Origin: Caproicibacterium argilliputei
GTDB lineage: Bacteria > Bacillota > Clostridia > Oscillospirales > Acutalibacteraceae
Direction: 5' to 3'
Assembly (NCBI RefSeq): GCF_029211325.2
Contig: NZ_CP135996.1
Coordinates: 310,001-374,000, forward strand
Length of the DNA stretch: 64,000 bases
The translations under genes were made by a program, and so were the position numbers. Under the pieces are notes generated by a model. That model saw only the letters and a program-made list of their open reading frames with translations. It was not told where the DNA came from and did no database searches. Numbering within the stretch: the stretch's first letter is position 1; each line of letters starts with the position of its first letter. Below, one piece after another: positions 25,319 to 35,168 of the stretch.

Positions 25319-26452
25319 TTGGGAGACTTTCACTTTTTAATCAGCGGCATTCAGGCAATCGACTGGAAAATGCTTGTCATGTGGGGCATTGGCGGTCTGC
25401 TAATTTGGCTGGCAGTCAAAAAGGATTTTGAGCCGTCGCTGCTGCTGCCGATGGGGTTCGGCGCCATTTTGGTGAACCTGCCGTACAGTGGTGTGCTGGG
25501 GGACAGCGGCATTGTGCAGTGGCTGTTTCATGTGGGGATTGAAGCCAGCGAGGCGATGCCGCTGCTGCTGTTTGTCGGCATCGGCGCGATGATTGATTTC
25601 GGTCCGCTGCTGAGCAATCCGCGGATGCTTCTGTTTGGCGCGGCGGCGCAGTTCGGCATTTTCATGACGGTGGTGCTGGCGGTACTTTTGGGCTTTCCAC
25701 TCAACGATGCGCTGAGCACCGGCAGCATTGCCGCGGCGGATGGCCCGACGGCGATTTATGTCAGCCAGACGCTCAACTCCAGTTACAAAGGCGCCATCGC
25801 GGTGGCGGCGTACAGTTACATGGCGCTGGTGCCGATTATACAGCCCGCCGCCATCAAGCTGGTGACTACGCATAAGGAGCGCACCATCCGTATGCCGTAC
25901 CATCCCGAGACGGTTTCCAAGACCACGCGGATTCTGTTCCCGATTATCGTAACGGTGATTGCGGGGCTGATTGCACCGGCGAGCGTGGCGCTTGTCGGTT
26001 TCCTGATGTTCGGCAACCTGCTGCGCGAGTGCGGCAAGCTGGACAGCCTTAAGGAAACGGCCGCCGGCCCGCTTGCCAATCTGATTACGATTTTTCTGGG
26101 CATTACCATCGCGTTTCAGATGCGCGCGGAGCAGTTCCTTAGTCTGGGTACGCTTTTGGTGATGGGGCTGGGGTTGTTCGGCTTTGTCTTTGACACCATC
26201 GGCGGCGTTCTGTTCGCGAAGTTTATGAACCTGTTTTTGCCGGAAGGCAAAAAAATCAACCCGATGGTCGGCGCGGCGGGCATTTCCGCGTTTCCAATGA
26301 GTGCCCGCGTGATTCAGAAAATGGCGCTCAAAGAGGACAACCAGAACCATTTGCTCATGCACGCGGTGGGCGCCAATGTGGCCGGGCAGATTGGCTCGGT
26401 GGTTGCAGGCGGTATCGTTTTGAACCTTGCGCACAGTATGCTGGGGGTGTGA
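25319..26452 (+). CDS. Sodium-translocating decarboxylase subunit beta (OadB/GcdB/MmdB family)
   Basis: About 377 aa membrane protein with 9-11 segments. It carries family motifs: NLPYSGVLGDSGIVQWLF, the FVGIGAMIDFGPLL segment, GSIAAADGPTAIYVSQ with the conserved Asp implicated in Na+ binding, and the C-terminal VGAAGISAFPMSARV. The start is uncertain: TTG 25319 is 10 bases after AAGGAG; GTG 25310 is too close to it. The beta subunit couples carboxybiotin decarboxylation to Na+ export. The small downstream gene looks like the gamma subunit. No alpha (carboxyltransferase) or biotin-carrier gene is in the window. Bases 25054-25318 hold only the acpP 3' region and leader. Confidence 0.85.
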   Translation: MGDFHFLISGIQAIDWKMLVMWGIGGLLIWLAVKKDFEPSLLLPMGFGAILVNLPYSGVLGDSGIVQWLFHVGIEASEAMPLLLFVGIGAMIDFGPLLSNPRMLLFGAAAQFGIFMTVVLAVLLGFPLNDALSTGSIAAADGPTAIYVSQTLNSSYKGAIAVAAYSYMALVPIIQPAAIKLVTTHKERTIRMPYHPETVSKTTRILFPIIVTVIAGLIAPASVALVGFLMFGNLLRECGKLDSLKETAAGPLANLITIFLGITIAFQMRAEQFLSLGTLLVMGLGLFGFVFDTIGGVLFAKFMNLFLPEGKKINPMVGAAGISAFPMSARVIQKMALKEDNQNHLLMHAVGANVAGQIGSVVAGGIVLNLAHSMLGV

Positions 26453-26456
26453 CACA

Positions 26457-26660
26457 ATGCGTATGCTGATGAACACGTTGGACTTTTCAAGTATTATGGG
26501 AATCGTAAAGGAAAGCGACCTGCTTGGCTCGCTGTGGCTTCTGCTGCAGGGCATGGTGGGCATCTTCCTTGTGATGCTGGTGATTCTGCTGGTGGTTGTG
26601 GTGCTGGGCAGGACGACCGGCGCGCACCGCGGCAATGGGGAGAACAGCCGAAAAGAATAA
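26457..26660 (+). CDS. Small single-span membrane protein, OadG-like gamma subunit
   Basis: 67 aa. One long hydrophobic segment (about 24-46; [20 protein letters not shown]) followed by a short charged tail ending NSRKE. It starts 5 bases after the beta-subunit stop, with GGGGGTG upstream of ATG. Architecture and position match the OadG family, which anchors the decarboxylase complex, though the typical Pro/Ala-rich linker and C-terminal zinc residues are missing or shortened. Function is inferred from context. Confidence 0.6.
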   Translation: MRMLMNTLDFSSIMGIVKESDLLGSLWLLLQGMVGIFLVMLVILLVVVVLGRTTGAHRGNGENSRKE

Positions 26661-26719
26661 AATTGCGCAGCGGGTATTCCTGTGGCGGAATTGTCTGTAA
26701 AAGGAGAGAAACTAAGGGT

Positions 26720-28162
26720 ATGGCACAGCAGAAAAAAATGGTGGAAGAAATCACGCCGATGGAGGAGGACTTTGCCCGCTGGTACACGGATGTGGTTAAA
26801 AAAGCGGAGCTCATGGATTACAGCAGCATCAAGGGCTGCATGATCTTTGAACCGTACGGCTACGCAATTTGGGAGAATATGCAGGCAATTTTGGACAAAC
26901 GCTTCAAGGAATTGGGGCACCAGAATGTGTATATGCCGCTGCTGATTCCGGAAAGCCTGCTGGAAAAGGAAAAGGAGCACGTGGCGGGCTTTGCGCCCGA
27001 AGTCGCGTGGGTGACGCAGGGCGGCAACGACAAACTGGAGGAGCGCCTGTGCATTCGCCCGACCAGTGAAACGCTGTTCTGTGAGCACTATAAAAAGGTG
27101 ATTCACTCCTGGCGTGACCTGCCGAAGCTTTACAATCAGTGGTGCAGTGTGGTTCGTTGGGAAAAAACCACCCGCCCGTTCCTGCGTACCAGTGAGTTTC
27201 TCTGGCAGGAGGGGCACACCATGCACGCCACCGCCGAGGAGGCGAAAGCCGAAACGCGGCAGATGCTGCAGGTTTACGCGGACTTTTACCGGGATGTGCT
27301 TGCCATTCCGCCGGTTATCGGGCAGAAGACCGAAAGCGAAAAATTCGCGGGCGCGGAGGAAACGTACACCATCGAGGCCATGATGCACAATGGCGTGGCG
27401 CTGCAGGGCGGCACCAGTCACTATTTTGGCGACGGCTTTGCAAAGAGCTTTGACATCACCTTTACCGATAAAAACAATCAGCTGCAGCATCCGTTCCAGA
27501 CCAGCTGGGGGGTTTCCACCCGCATGATCGGCGGCATTATTATGACGCATGGTGACAACAGCGGCCTCGCACTGCCTCCGGCCATCGCGCCGATTCAGGT
27601 GGTCATTGTGCCGGTTGCCCAGCATAAGCCCGGCGTTCTGGAAAAGGCAAACGAGCTGTTTGAGCAGCTGAAAGCGGCGGGCCTGCGCGTCAAGGTAGAC
27701 GACAGCGAACAGTCCCCCGGCTGGAAGTTTGCCCAATATGAGATGCAGGGGGTTCCGCTGCGTCTGGAAATTGGCCCGAAGGATATTGAGAAAAATCAGT
27801 GCGTGCTGGTGCGCCGCCCCGACCGCAACAAGGCGTTTACGCCGCTGGACAACCTTGTGGATTCCGTCAAGGCGGAACTGCAGATGGTGCACGATATTCT
27901 CTATAACAATGCGAAGGATAATCTGGAAAGCAAGATTTACGCTGCGCATAACCACGCGGAGTTTTTGGATATTGCCCAGAACAAGCCTGGCTTTATCAAG
28001 GCCATGTGGTGCGGTGACCCTGCCTGCGAGGAGCAGCTCAAAAACGAAACCGGCGGCGTGAAGTCCCGCTGCATTCCGTTTGAGGAGGAACACCTCAGCG
28101 ACACCTGCGTGTGCTGCGGCAAGCCTGCCAAGCATATGCTGTACTGGGGCCGTCAATACTAA
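26720..28162 (+). CDS. proS: Prolyl-tRNA synthetase, archaeal/eukaryotic (ProS3) type
   Basis: 480 aa class II synthetase. Motif 2/3 elements include [17 protein letters not shown] and [17 protein letters not shown]; the anticodon-binding domain begins near IQVVIVPV, and the C-terminal zinc-like domain has [10 protein letters not shown] and CVCCGKPA. There is no editing insertion between motifs 2 and 3. This fits the short archaeal-type enzyme rather than the about 570-residue bacterial type. ATG 26720 lies 11 bases after AAGGAGAG. The terminator at 28164 ends the unit. Confidence 0.94.
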   Translation: MAQQKKMVEEITPMEEDFARWYTDVVKKAELMDYSSIKGCMIFEPYGYAIWENMQAILDKRFKELGHQNVYMPLLIPESLLEKEKEHVAGFAPEVAWVTQGGNDKLEERLCIRPTSETLFCEHYKKVIHSWRDLPKLYNQWCSVVRWEKTTRPFLRTSEFLWQEGHTMHATAEEAKAETRQMLQVYADFYRDVLAIPPVIGQKTESEKFAGAEETYTIEAMMHNGVALQGGTSHYFGDGFAKSFDITFTDKNNQLQHPFQTSWGVSTRMIGGIIMTHGDNSGLALPPAIAPIQVVIVPVAQHKPGVLEKANELFEQLKAAGLRVKVDDSEQSPGWKFAQYEMQGVPLRLEIGPKDIEKNQCVLVRRPDRNKAFTPLDNLVDSVKAELQMVHDILYNNAKDNLESKIYAAHNHAEFLDIAQNKPGFIKAMWCGDPACEEQLKNETGGVKSRCIPFEEEHLSDTCVCCGKPAKHMLYWGRQY

Positions 28163-28163
28163 T

Positions 28164-28198
28164 AAAAAGCGCAGCCGTTTTTGCGGCTGCGTTCCTTT
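28164..28198. terminator. Terminator between proS and the antiporter gene
   Basis: Stem CGCAGCCG / CGGCTGCG (28170-28177, 28184-28191) with A-tract before and T-rich tract after, between convergent genes. Confidence 0.75.
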
Positions 28199-29633
28199 AT
28201 TCCAAGCGGATGCCCGGCACCTCGTCAAAGTCGCTGCCGGAAAGGATGAGCACATCGCCCGGCAGAATTTCTGTGCTGCCATTGGGAACCAGTTCCTCCT
28301 TGCCGCGCTGAATCAGCACCAGCAGGATGTCATCCGGAATGCCCGCCTCCGCCACACTTTTGTGTGCCCAGGGGTATTGCGCGTCAATGTGGACCCTTTT
28401 GAGGTTGGCGGTGATTTCTTCACCGTAGTCACTGAACGTCTGCAGCACATTGACGTGGGTGTCGTCAATCAGATCCAGTTTGTTGGCGATAAGCGGCAGG
28501 AAGGTGCCTTGTATGGTGACAGAGAACATGGAAACGAAGAAGACAATGTGGTAGATGTCGTTCTGTACGGCAGTGCCGTGTGTAACCGCGAAAATGGCGA
28601 ATACAATGGACGCCGCCCCGCGCAGCCCCACCCACGAAACGAACGCCATGGACTTCGGCGAATAGTGGAAAAAACTGAGAATGGCAAACACCACTGCCGG
28701 CCGCGCGACAAACGTGAGAAACAGGAAGATGGCAAGCGAGATGCCAAATACCTGAAACAGGCGCGACGGAAAGCACAGCAGCCCCAGCGTAAAGAACATG
28801 AAAATCTGCATGACCCACGACATGGAGTCGAAAAACCGCAGCAGGCTGCGCTTGCGCGGCGTGCGGCCGTTGCCCAGCAGAATACCGGTCAGGTACACCG
28901 CCAGATAAGCGTTGCCGTGCAGGGTTTCAGTCAGCGCATAGGAGAGCAGCGCGATGCCTGCCACCAGAATCGGGTAAAGACCCATGACTTCAAAATGAAT
29001 GTGCGCCAGTACCCGTTCTGATAGAAGCCCGATGCCGACACCCAGCAAAAGCCCGAACCCGATCTGCTCTGCAATCAGCAGCGGTATATTTTCCTGCTGG
29101 GAAGTCCCCATCAGCGACAGCAGCAGGGCGGTGATCATGTAGGAGCAGGGGTCGTTAGAGCCGGACTCTACCTCCAACAGCGGCGCAAGGCCGGTTTTTA
29201 GGTTCAGCTTTCTGGAGCGCAGGATGGAGAAAACACTTGCCGCGTCAGTGCTGCTTAAAACAGAACCAACCAGAAAGCTTTCCAGCAGCGGCATTTGCAG
29301 CACATATCGGCAGAAAACACCGACCAGCGCAGTGGTGGCTATGACGCCCACGGTGGAAAGCAGCAGCGACGGTGCGGCAACCTTGCGGGCAGTTTTCCAG
29401 TTGGTGCTGAAGCCGCCGAAAAACATGATTACGGCGAGACCCACTTCGCACAGATTTTCCGCGAAGCTGTAGTTGTCAAACCACAGCCCACCGATTCCAT
29501 CGGAGCCAAACAGCATTCCCAAGATGGCAAATATGAGCAGTGACGGAATACCAAACTTAAACAGCAGCTTGCTGAACGCGATGCAGAGAATCAGCACCAG
29601 AGCAATCAAAAGAATGTACGAGGTAAATGCCAT
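28197..29633 (-). CDS. K+/H+ (or Na+/H+) antiporter, CPA1 NhaP2/CvrA type
   Basis: 478 aa. About 12 membrane segments from residue 5 to 390, including the ion-path segment VESGSNDPCSYMIT (the paired Asn-Asp). A soluble C-terminal TrkA_C-like domain (about 410-478) ends with LSGSDFDEVPGIRLE. This is the layout of potassium/proton antiporters such as CvrA. Start ATG 29633 follows an AAAAGGGG-type RBS. It may balance the Trk uptake system encoded near the window end. Cation selectivity is inferred. Confidence 0.85.
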   Translation of the reverse strand: MAFTSYILLIALVLILCIAFSKLLFKFGIPSLLIFAILGMLFGSDGIGGLWFDNYSFAENLCEVGLAVIMFFGGFSTNWKTARKVAAPSLLLSTVGVIATTALVGVFCRYVLQMPLLESFLVGSVLSSTDAASVFSILRSRKLNLKTGLAPLLEVESGSNDPCSYMITALLLSLMGTSQQENIPLLIAEQIGFGLLLGVGIGLLSERVLAHIHFEVMGLYPILVAGIALLSYALTETLHGNAYLAVYLTGILLGNGRTPRKRSLLRFFDSMSWVMQIFMFFTLGLLCFPSRLFQVFGISLAIFLFLTFVARPAVVFAILSFFHYSPKSMAFVSWVGLRGAASIVFAIFAVTHGTAVQNDIYHIVFFVSMFSVTIQGTFLPLIANKLDLIDDTHVNVLQTFSDYGEEITANLKRVHIDAQYPWAHKSVAEAGIPDDILLVLIQRGKEELVPNGSTEILPGDVLILSGSDFDEVPGIRLE

Positions 29634-29898
29634 AAAACGCCCCTTTTCCTAAAAAATGAACCTGCATAGGCTTTGCTATGCAAACGAGTTTTTTATAGTA
29701 TAACATAAAAAGGGATGCTTCGCCATAGAAACACGGATTCATTCAGCCTTATTGATAAAATTGCGAAAAAAATGCGGACTTCTTCATAGTAAAGCGACAA
29801 TAAGAAAAATGCGCGTATCCACTGAAAACGCGCAAAATGAATTTTTTGAAATGCAATTGCGCAAATTGAATATGCGAACACCGGAAGGAGGAAGCCTG

Positions 29899-30177
29899 AT
29901 GATTGAAAAACACGCAGCCCGCCTAGTTGCTGGCGGATTGCTGGGCGCTGCGGCAGCCGCTGCCGTCTGCAGCCGACTGGGAAAGCAGCCGACGTCCATT
30001 GCCGTGACCGGTGCGGACTGCAAAATCACATTGAAAAGGAAAAAGAAACCGGTGGCTGTATTTTCCTGCGGCGGACTGACGCCACATACAGCGGCAGGTA
30101 CGGTCGCGCACGTCTGCGCGGCAGGGGCGCGGGCAGTTTTGCACGCCCACAGAAATACAGCAGGGGGAATACGATGA
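29899..30177 (+). CDS. Small hypothetical protein with N-terminal membrane segment
   Basis: 92 aa from ATG 29899 with GGAAGGAGG upstream. N-terminal Ala/Gly/Leu-rich hydrophobic stretch (about 8-24), then a basic cluster KRKKK and a His/Ala/Gly-rich tail. Its stop overlaps the glycosyltransferase start by 4 bases, so the two are translationally coupled. Family not recognised. Bases 29634-29898 hold only promoter-like AT-rich DNA. Confidence 0.5.
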   Translation: MIEKHAARLVAGGLLGAAAAAAVCSRLGKQPTSIAVTGADCKITLKRKKKPVAVFSCGGLTPHTAAGTVAHVCAAGARAVLHAHRNTAGGIR

Positions 30178-31184
30178 ATTTACTTTACGGAACGAATGCG
30201 GGCTACTGTGAGCAAACGGCGGTTTCCATGCGGTCGGTTTTTGAAAACAACCGCGATCTGGAAATTCAGGTCTTTCTTCTGTGTGAGCAGGTGCCTGCCG
30301 AATTGCGCCGGAAGATGTGCAGCGTTGCGGATGATTTTGACAATGTGCAAGTTACCTGTTTGAACCCGCAGCCCTTTCTGGAGCCTTTAGAGAAAGCGTT
30401 TCAAATGCGAAACTGGCGTGGCAGCAGCGTGCAGTATATCTACGCTTGCATTTGTGACGCGTTTCCACGTTTGGACCGCATCCTTTGGCTGGACGGCGAT
30501 GTGGTTTGCTGCGGTTCGCTGCGGGAACTGTGGGAAACCGATATGGGTGATACCTGCGTGGCGGCGGGACTGGACTGCACGCCGTTTCTTGCCCTGCAGG
30601 TGGATAAACCCTTTTACAACACGCCGTTTTACTTCAATGCCGGCGTACTGCTGTTTGACCTGAACAATTGTTACCGCCACGAACTGCAGCAGCGCTGCCG
30701 CAATGTACTGCGCGGATTTGGAAAAAAGCTGGCTTACTGTGACCAGTCCATGCTGAACCTTGCGCTGCCGCCGCGGTTGGTGCACCGCTTGGATCTGCGC
30801 TGGAACTATCCGGCCGGCGTGAGCCGTGCCGCTATGCAGTGCGTTTCGCTGCGAGACACGCCCGAAAAGCGGACTTTTTCGGCAGTGCAGCTGAACGATG
30901 CGCTGTCGGATTTGCGCCTGATCCATTATATAGGCGGTTCCCTGCCGACCAAACCGTGGTTTGCGGAGTATCGGTCGCCGCTGCGGGTCGATTATATCAA
31001 GTACCGCGCGCATACGCCGTGGCGCGAGGAACCACTGCGAACTTGGCCGCGAAAAGACTGGAAAGAAGCTTTTGTGACAGACTTTTCAAAGACCTGGGAC
31101 ACACCGGGCATGGGCGCATTGGTGAGCCTGTACCAGAAGCTGCACGGCTGGGGTTCCAGCGTGCAAAACCTGCCGGAAAAATAA
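30174..31184 (+). CDS. Family 8 glycosyltransferase
   Basis: 336 aa GT-A fold enzyme of the LgtC/glycogenin-like family. N-terminal MNLLYGTNAGYCEQTAVSMR is the nucleotide-sugar strand; the metal-binding DxD is Asp107-Gly-Asp109 in RILWLDGDVV; NTPFYFNAGVLLFDL and YCDQSMLNL are further GT8 landmarks, and IHYIGG carries the late His. It probably transfers hexose to a cell-surface glycan or lipid. The acceptor is unknown. It is coupled to the 92-aa protein upstream. Confidence 0.88.
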   Translation: MNLLYGTNAGYCEQTAVSMRSVFENNRDLEIQVFLLCEQVPAELRRKMCSVADDFDNVQVTCLNPQPFLEPLEKAFQMRNWRGSSVQYIYACICDAFPRLDRILWLDGDVVCCGSLRELWETDMGDTCVAAGLDCTPFLALQVDKPFYNTPFYFNAGVLLFDLNNCYRHELQQRCRNVLRGFGKKLAYCDQSMLNLALPPRLVHRLDLRWNYPAGVSRAAMQCVSLRDTPEKRTFSAVQLNDALSDLRLIHYIGGSLPTKPWFAEYRSPLRVDYIKYRAHTPWREEPLRTWPRKDWKEAFVTDFSKTWDTPGMGALVSLYQKLHGWGSSVQNLPEK

Positions 31185-31206
31185 TTTGAAAAACTGAAAA
31201 AAACGC

Positions 31207-31235
31207 TTGCATTCCCGCACACTCTATGGTATTAT
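31207..31235 (+). promoter_or_regulatory. Promoter of the S10 ribosomal operon
   Basis: TTGCAT at 31207-31212 and TATTAT at 31230-31235 with a 17-base spacer, upstream of the long rpsJ leader. Confidence 0.65.
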
Positions 31236-31241
31236 GCTTAA

Positions 31242-31521
31242 GTACGACTGCGACAGATATGCGTTGAAGCGGGAGGTTGCGGCCACATGGCCGGTTTTTC
31301 CGTGGAGTATGTCCGATTTTAAACCGGGCGAGAGAGAATCAAACGTGCACGTTGCTCCCTGCGGGGAATTGCGCGCACAGGCGTTTTTGATTGCACCCGG
31401 ATCTTCCAAAGCGGAGGGTCCGGTTTTTCAATGGGCTGGGAAGAAACACCCGGCTCAGTGTTTGAAAAGAATGCCGCCTGAAAGGCTCTGTCCGCCTACT
31501 ACAACAAGGAGGCGATCCAAA
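31242..31521 (+). other. S10 operon leader (about 280 bases, no gene)
   Basis: Untranslated leader between promoter and rpsJ. The rpsJ frame happens to be open throughout, but no start with an RBS occurs before 31522. Self-complementary patches such as CACCCGGATCTTCC-to-GGAGGGTCCGG suggest structure. I do not recognise a known L4- or other r-protein-binding leader. Confidence 0.4.
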
Positions 31522-31833
31522 GTGGCAGTCAAAGAAAAAATGAGGATCCGTATCAAGGGTTATGACCACCAGCTGGTCGACCAGTCCGCCGAGAAAATCG
31601 TGCAGACTGCAAAGCGCACAGGTGCCCGCGTCAGCGGCCCTGTCCCGCTGCCGACTGAAAAGCAGATCATCACCATCCTGCGCGCTGTGCATAAGTACAA
31701 GGACAGCCGTGAGCAGTTCGAAATGCGCACGCACAAGCGCCTGATCGATATCCTCAGACCGTCCAACACCACCGTTGAGGCTCTGATGGGCCTCGAGCTC
31801 CCCGCCGGCGTTGAGATTGAGATTAAACTGTAA
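31522..31833 (+). CDS. rpsJ: 30S ribosomal protein S10
   Basis: 103 aa, uS10. GTG start at 31522 with AAGGAGG 9 bases upstream. [20 protein letters not shown] and [13 protein letters not shown] are family hallmarks. Part of the 30S head and, as NusE, of antitermination complexes. First gene of the S10-spc-alpha supercluster. Confidence 0.97.
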   Translation: MAVKEKMRIRIKGYDHQLVDQSAEKIVQTAKRTGARVSGPVPLPTEKQIITILRAVHKYKDSREQFEMRTHKRLIDILRPSNTTVEALMGLELPAGVEIEIKL

Positions 31834-31947
31834 GGCACCGCTTTATAAGTAATCGACCCTCAACCTACCGAGCAGCCCTTGCGGCTGCGTGCGGCCGAGG
31901 TCATGTTGGCACAACGCCAACCAATAACCTGCATAGGAGGAACAAAT
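31834..31947 (+). other. Structured rpsJ-rplC spacer
   Basis: 114-base gap with two hairpins: GCAGCC/GGCTGC (31872-31888) and GTTGGC/GCCAAC (31905-31921), the second ending just before the rplC RBS. No T-run follows, so it is more likely an RNA-processing or translational-control element than a terminator. Confidence 0.4.
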
Positions 31948-32589
31948 ATGCAAAAAGGAATCATCGGCAAGAAGATCGGCATGACGCAGATCTTCGATGC
32001 ACAGGGCAATGTCGTGCCGGTAACGGTCATTGAGGCAGGCCCCTGCGCAGTTACCCAGAAAAAAACCGTTGAAAACGACGGCTACCAGAGCGTTCAGCTG
32101 GGCTTCGGCGAGCTGAAAGCACAGCGCGTGAACAAGCCCCTTAAAGGCCACTTCGACAAGGGCGACGTTGCCCCGAAGAAGGCACTGCGCGAATTCCGTC
32201 TGGACGACACTTCCGCTCTGAACATCGGCGACATTGTCAAAGCAGACGTGTTCGCCGAGGGCGACCGTGTGGACGTACAGGGAACCAGCAAAGGTAAAGG
32301 CTGGGCCGGCGTGATTAAGCGCTGGAACTTCAGCCGCCTGAAGGAGTCACACGGTACCGGTCCTGTCGGCCGTATGGGCGGCTCCACCGGCTGCTGCTCC
32401 GACCCGTCCCGTGTGTTCCCGGGCAAGCACCGCTCCGGCCATCTGGGCGCCGTCACCACCACTGTACAGAACCTGACAGTGGCTAAGGTGGACGCGGAAA
32501 ACAACCTGATCGCCATTAAGGGCGCCGTACCTGGCCCGAACGGCGGTATCGTCTGCATCCGCGACAGCGTCAAAGCGAAGAAAGCGTAA
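31948..32589 (+). CDS. rplC: 50S ribosomal protein L3
   Basis: 213 aa, uL3. Starts [16 protein letters not shown]; the loop region around [15 protein letters not shown] reaches toward the peptidyl transferase centre. ATG follows AGGAGG. Binds near the 3' end of 23S rRNA and helps initiate 50S assembly. Spaced 17 bases from rplD. Confidence 0.97.
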   Translation: MQKGIIGKKIGMTQIFDAQGNVVPVTVIEAGPCAVTQKKTVENDGYQSVQLGFGELKAQRVNKPLKGHFDKGDVAPKKALREFRLDDTSALNIGDIVKADVFAEGDRVDVQGTSKGKGWAGVIKRWNFSRLKESHGTGPVGRMGGSTGCCSDPSRVFPGKHRSGHLGAVTTTVQNLTVAKVDAENNLIAIKGAVPGPNGGIVCIRDSVKAKKA

Positions 32590-32606
32590 GGGAAGGAGGA
32601 ACCGCA

Positions 32607-33230
32607 ATGCCTACAATCGCAGTGAAAGATATGACAGGTAAAGAGGTCGGCAAAATCGACCTGTCCGATGCCGTTTTTGGCGTCGAACCCAACGTTAGCG
32701 TCATGCATGACGTTGTAAAGAACCAGCTCGCTAACCGCCGTCAGGGCACCCAGAGCGCCCTGACCCGCAGCGAGGTTTCCGGCGGCGGCAGAAAGCCGTG
32801 GCGCCAGAAAGGCACAGGCCACGCACGCCAGGGCTCCACGCGGGCTCCCCAGTGGACCCACGGCGGCATCGTGTTTGCGCCGAAGCCGCGTGATTACAGC
32901 TACACCCTGAACAAAAAGGTTCGCCGCCTGGCCCTGAAGTCCGCTTTTTCCAGTAAGGTGAAAGACAACGAGATGATCGTCCTTGACAGCATCTCTCTGG
33001 ACACTTACAAGACCAAGACTGTGGCCGATATGCTCAAGGCACTGGGCGCCGACAAAACTGTTCTGCTGGTTTTGCCGGAAAACAACAAGACTGTCATTGC
33101 TTCCGCCCATAACATTCCGGGTGTGAAGACAGCCCTGACCAACACCCTCAACGTTTACGACATTCTCAATGCTGACAAGTTCATCGTTGTGAAGGATGCC
33201 GTGGCACAGATCGAGGAGGTATATGCATAA
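32607..33230 (+). CDS. rplD: 50S ribosomal protein L4
   Basis: 207 aa, uL4. The extended loop (about 45-100) includes [20 protein letters not shown] and RSPQW-like residues that line the exit tunnel. In some bacteria L4 also represses the S10 operon; no matching leader was recognised here. Its TAA shares one base with the rplW ATG. Confidence 0.97.
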   Translation: MPTIAVKDMTGKEVGKIDLSDAVFGVEPNVSVMHDVVKNQLANRRQGTQSALTRSEVSGGGRKPWRQKGTGHARQGSTRAPQWTHGGIVFAPKPRDYSYTLNKKVRRLALKSAFSSKVKDNEMIVLDSISLDTYKTKTVADMLKALGADKTVLLVLPENNKTVIASAHNIPGVKTALTNTLNVYDILNADKFIVVKDAVAQIEEVYA

Positions 33231-33520
33231 TGACTGCACATGAGATTATTTTGCGCCCGGTCATCACGGAGAAATCCATGGCCGGCATCGCAAATAAAGC
33301 TTATACGTTCCAGGTCGCGCCGAATGCAACGAAAGTTGACATCAAAAGAGCCGTTGAAGAACTCTTCGGCGTTAAGGTGCGTAAAGTGAACACCCTGCAC
33401 GTCCGCGGCCATCTGCGCCGTCAGGGACGCAGCCAGGGCTTCACCCCCGCCTGGAAGAAAGCTGTTGTTTCTTTGACAGAGGAAAGCAAGACCATCGAAT
33501 TCTTCGAGGGAATGCTGTAA
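33230..33520 (+). CDS. rplW: 50S ribosomal protein L23
   Basis: 96 aa, uL23. IILRPVITEKSM at the N-terminus is diagnostic. It sits at the tunnel exit and docks trigger factor and SRP. ATG overlaps the rplD stop by one base, implying coupled translation. Confidence 0.97.
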   Translation: MTAHEIILRPVITEKSMAGIANKAYTFQVAPNATKVDIKRAVEELFGVKVRKVNTLHVRGHLRRQGRSQGFTPAWKKAVVSLTEESKTIEFFEGML

Positions 33521-33652
33521 GCTGCCGAATGAAACCGGCCTTCCGGCAACGTATGGGGCGCGAAAGGGCTTCGTTCCTTTCGGCCGGCTGCAGACAGCCG
33601 CTCCTGCGGGAGCGCCCCGCAAAGCCTAGTTTAAGGAGTGTGAAACCAGAGA
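33521..33652 (+). other. Structured rplW-rplB spacer
   Basis: 132-base gap, unusually long for this cluster, with three consecutive hairpins: CGAAAGG/CCTTTCG (33561-33582), GGCTG/CAGCC (33586-33599) and GCTCC/GGAGC (33600-33613). No T-run follows. It may be a processing or translational-control region. Confidence 0.4.
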
Positions 33653-34486
33653 ATGGCTATTAAGAACTATACCGCCAGCACGCCTTCCCGCCGCAATATG
33701 TCGACGACGGATTACTCCGGTCTTTCCAAGAAAGGCCCGGAAAAGAGCCTGCTGGACACCAATAAAAAGAACGCTGGCCGCAACAGCTACGGCCGCATCA
33801 CCGTCCGCCACCGCGGCGGCGGCAACCGCACCAAATACCGCCTGATCGACTTTAAGCGTCAGAAGGCGGACGTGCCTGCCACTGTGCAGAGCATTGAGTA
33901 CGACCCGAACCGCTCCGCGTTTATCGCGCTGGTGAAGTACGAAGACGGCGAAAAAGCCTATATCATTGCGCCGAACGGCCTGAAAGTCGGCGATGTCATT
34001 GTTTCCGGTGTGAATGCTGACATTAAGCCCGGCAACGCACTTCCGCTTTCCGCCATCCCGACCGGTACCTACATCCACAACGTGGAACTGTATCCGGGCA
34101 AGGGCGCTCAGCTGGCACGTGCCGCTGGCATTATGGCACAGCTGATGGCTAAGGAAAACGGCATGGCACTGCTCCGTTTGCCCTCCGGCGAGCTGCGCAA
34201 TGTACCCGATTCCTGCATGGCCACCATCGGCCAGGTCAGCAACATTGACCACGAGAACGTCAAACTCGGCAAAGCAGGCCGCAAGCGCCACATGGGTTGG
34301 CGCCCGACCGTCCGCGGTTCTGTTATGAACCCGAACGACCATCCGCATGGCGGCGGCGAAGGCAAATCTCCTGTCGGCCATCCCGGCCCGATGACGCCTT
34401 GGGGCAAGCCTGCTCTTGGCTACAAGACGCGTGATCATCACAAGGCTTCCGATAAGTTTATCGTCAAGCGCAGAAACGACAAATAA
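33653..34486 (+). CDS. rplB: 50S ribosomal protein L2
   Basis: 277 aa, uL2. Contains [17 protein letters not shown] and the C-terminal [18 protein letters not shown] stretch with the conserved histidine near the peptidyl transferase centre. Required for subunit association. Preceded by the structured spacer and an AAGGAG RBS. Confidence 0.97.
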   Translation: MAIKNYTASTPSRRNMSTTDYSGLSKKGPEKSLLDTNKKNAGRNSYGRITVRHRGGGNRTKYRLIDFKRQKADVPATVQSIEYDPNRSAFIALVKYEDGEKAYIIAPNGLKVGDVIVSGVNADIKPGNALPLSAIPTGTYIHNVELYPGKGAQLARAAGIMAQLMAKENGMALLRLPSGELRNVPDSCMATIGQVSNIDHENVKLGKAGRKRHMGWRPTVRGSVMNPNDHPHGGGEGKSPVGHPGPMTPWGKPALGYKTRDHHKASDKFIVKRRNDK

Positions 34487-34511
34487 GGCATAAGAAAGGA
34501 GCTTTTAAACC

Positions 34512-34793
34512 ATGAGCAGAAGCTTAAAGAAGGGTCCTTTTGTAGAGCCTGGTCTGCTGAAGAGGATCCAAGCGATGAACGCTGCGGGTGAAAAGAAGAT
34601 CGTCAAAACCTGGAGCCGCGCGTCCATCATTTTCCCGGATTTTGTCGGCCACACCATTGCAGTTCATGACGGCCGCAAACACGTTCCGGTGTACGTTACG
34701 GAAGACATGGTCGGTCACCATCTCGGCGAGTTTGCACCGACCCGTACTTTTAAAGGCCATTCCGGCAGCAAAACGACTGCCCCGACAAAATAA
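34512..34793 (+). CDS. rpsS: 30S ribosomal protein S19
   Basis: 93 aa, uS19. [19 protein letters not shown] at the N-terminus and [14 protein letters not shown] near the C-terminus. It pairs with S13 in the 30S head near the A site. RBS AAAGGAG. Confidence 0.97.
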   Translation: MSRSLKKGPFVEPGLLKRIQAMNAAGEKKIVKTWSRASIIFPDFVGHTIAVHDGRKHVPVYVTEDMVGHHLGEFAPTRTFKGHSGSKTTAPTK

Positions 34794-34814
34794 CGGCTGA
34801 AAGGAGTGTATCAA

Positions 34815-35150
34815 ATGGAAGCAAGGGCTAACCTGAAATACGCCCGTATTTCCCCTCGTAAAGTATCCATTGTGCTGGACTTGATCCGCAACAAGCCGGT
34901 GGATGAGGCTATGGCTATCCTTAAGAATACGCCCAAGGCCGCTACAGAGTATCTGGTAAAGCTGCTCAAGTCGGCTATGGCGAACGCTGAGAATAATCAC
35001 AGCATGGACGTTTCCCGGCTGTACGTTTCGGAATGTTACGCATGCCCGGGCCCGATCCTCAAGCGCATCCGTCCGCGTGCCCAGGGCCGCGCGTACCGTG
35101 TCCTGAAAAGGACTTCCCACGTGACGCTGGTGCTTAAGGAAAAGGAATAA
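34815..35150 (+). CDS. rplV: 50S ribosomal protein L22
   Basis: 111 aa, uL22. Start ATG 34815 (GTG 34806 overlaps the RBS). The YARISPRKVSIVLDLIRNK motif and the hairpin loop around PRAQGRAYRVLKRTSH line the exit tunnel and form a macrolide contact. Confidence 0.97.
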   Translation: MEARANLKYARISPRKVSIVLDLIRNKPVDEAMAILKNTPKAATEYLVKLLKSAMANAENNHSMDVSRLYVSECYACPGPILKRIRPRAQGRAYRVLKRTSHVTLVLKEKE

Positions 35151-35168
35151 AGCAGAGGAGGTTACACA

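Noticed and set aside
25400..28282. 960-codon open frame on the minus strand
   Set aside because: Lies opposite the OadB-like and proS genes, composition typical of antisense to high-GC codons, no motifs.
31207..31521. In-frame N-terminal extension of rpsJ by about 105 codons
   Set aside because: No RBS at the upstream start, it overlaps the promoter, and S10 proteins are about 100 aa; GTG 31522 has a strong RBS.
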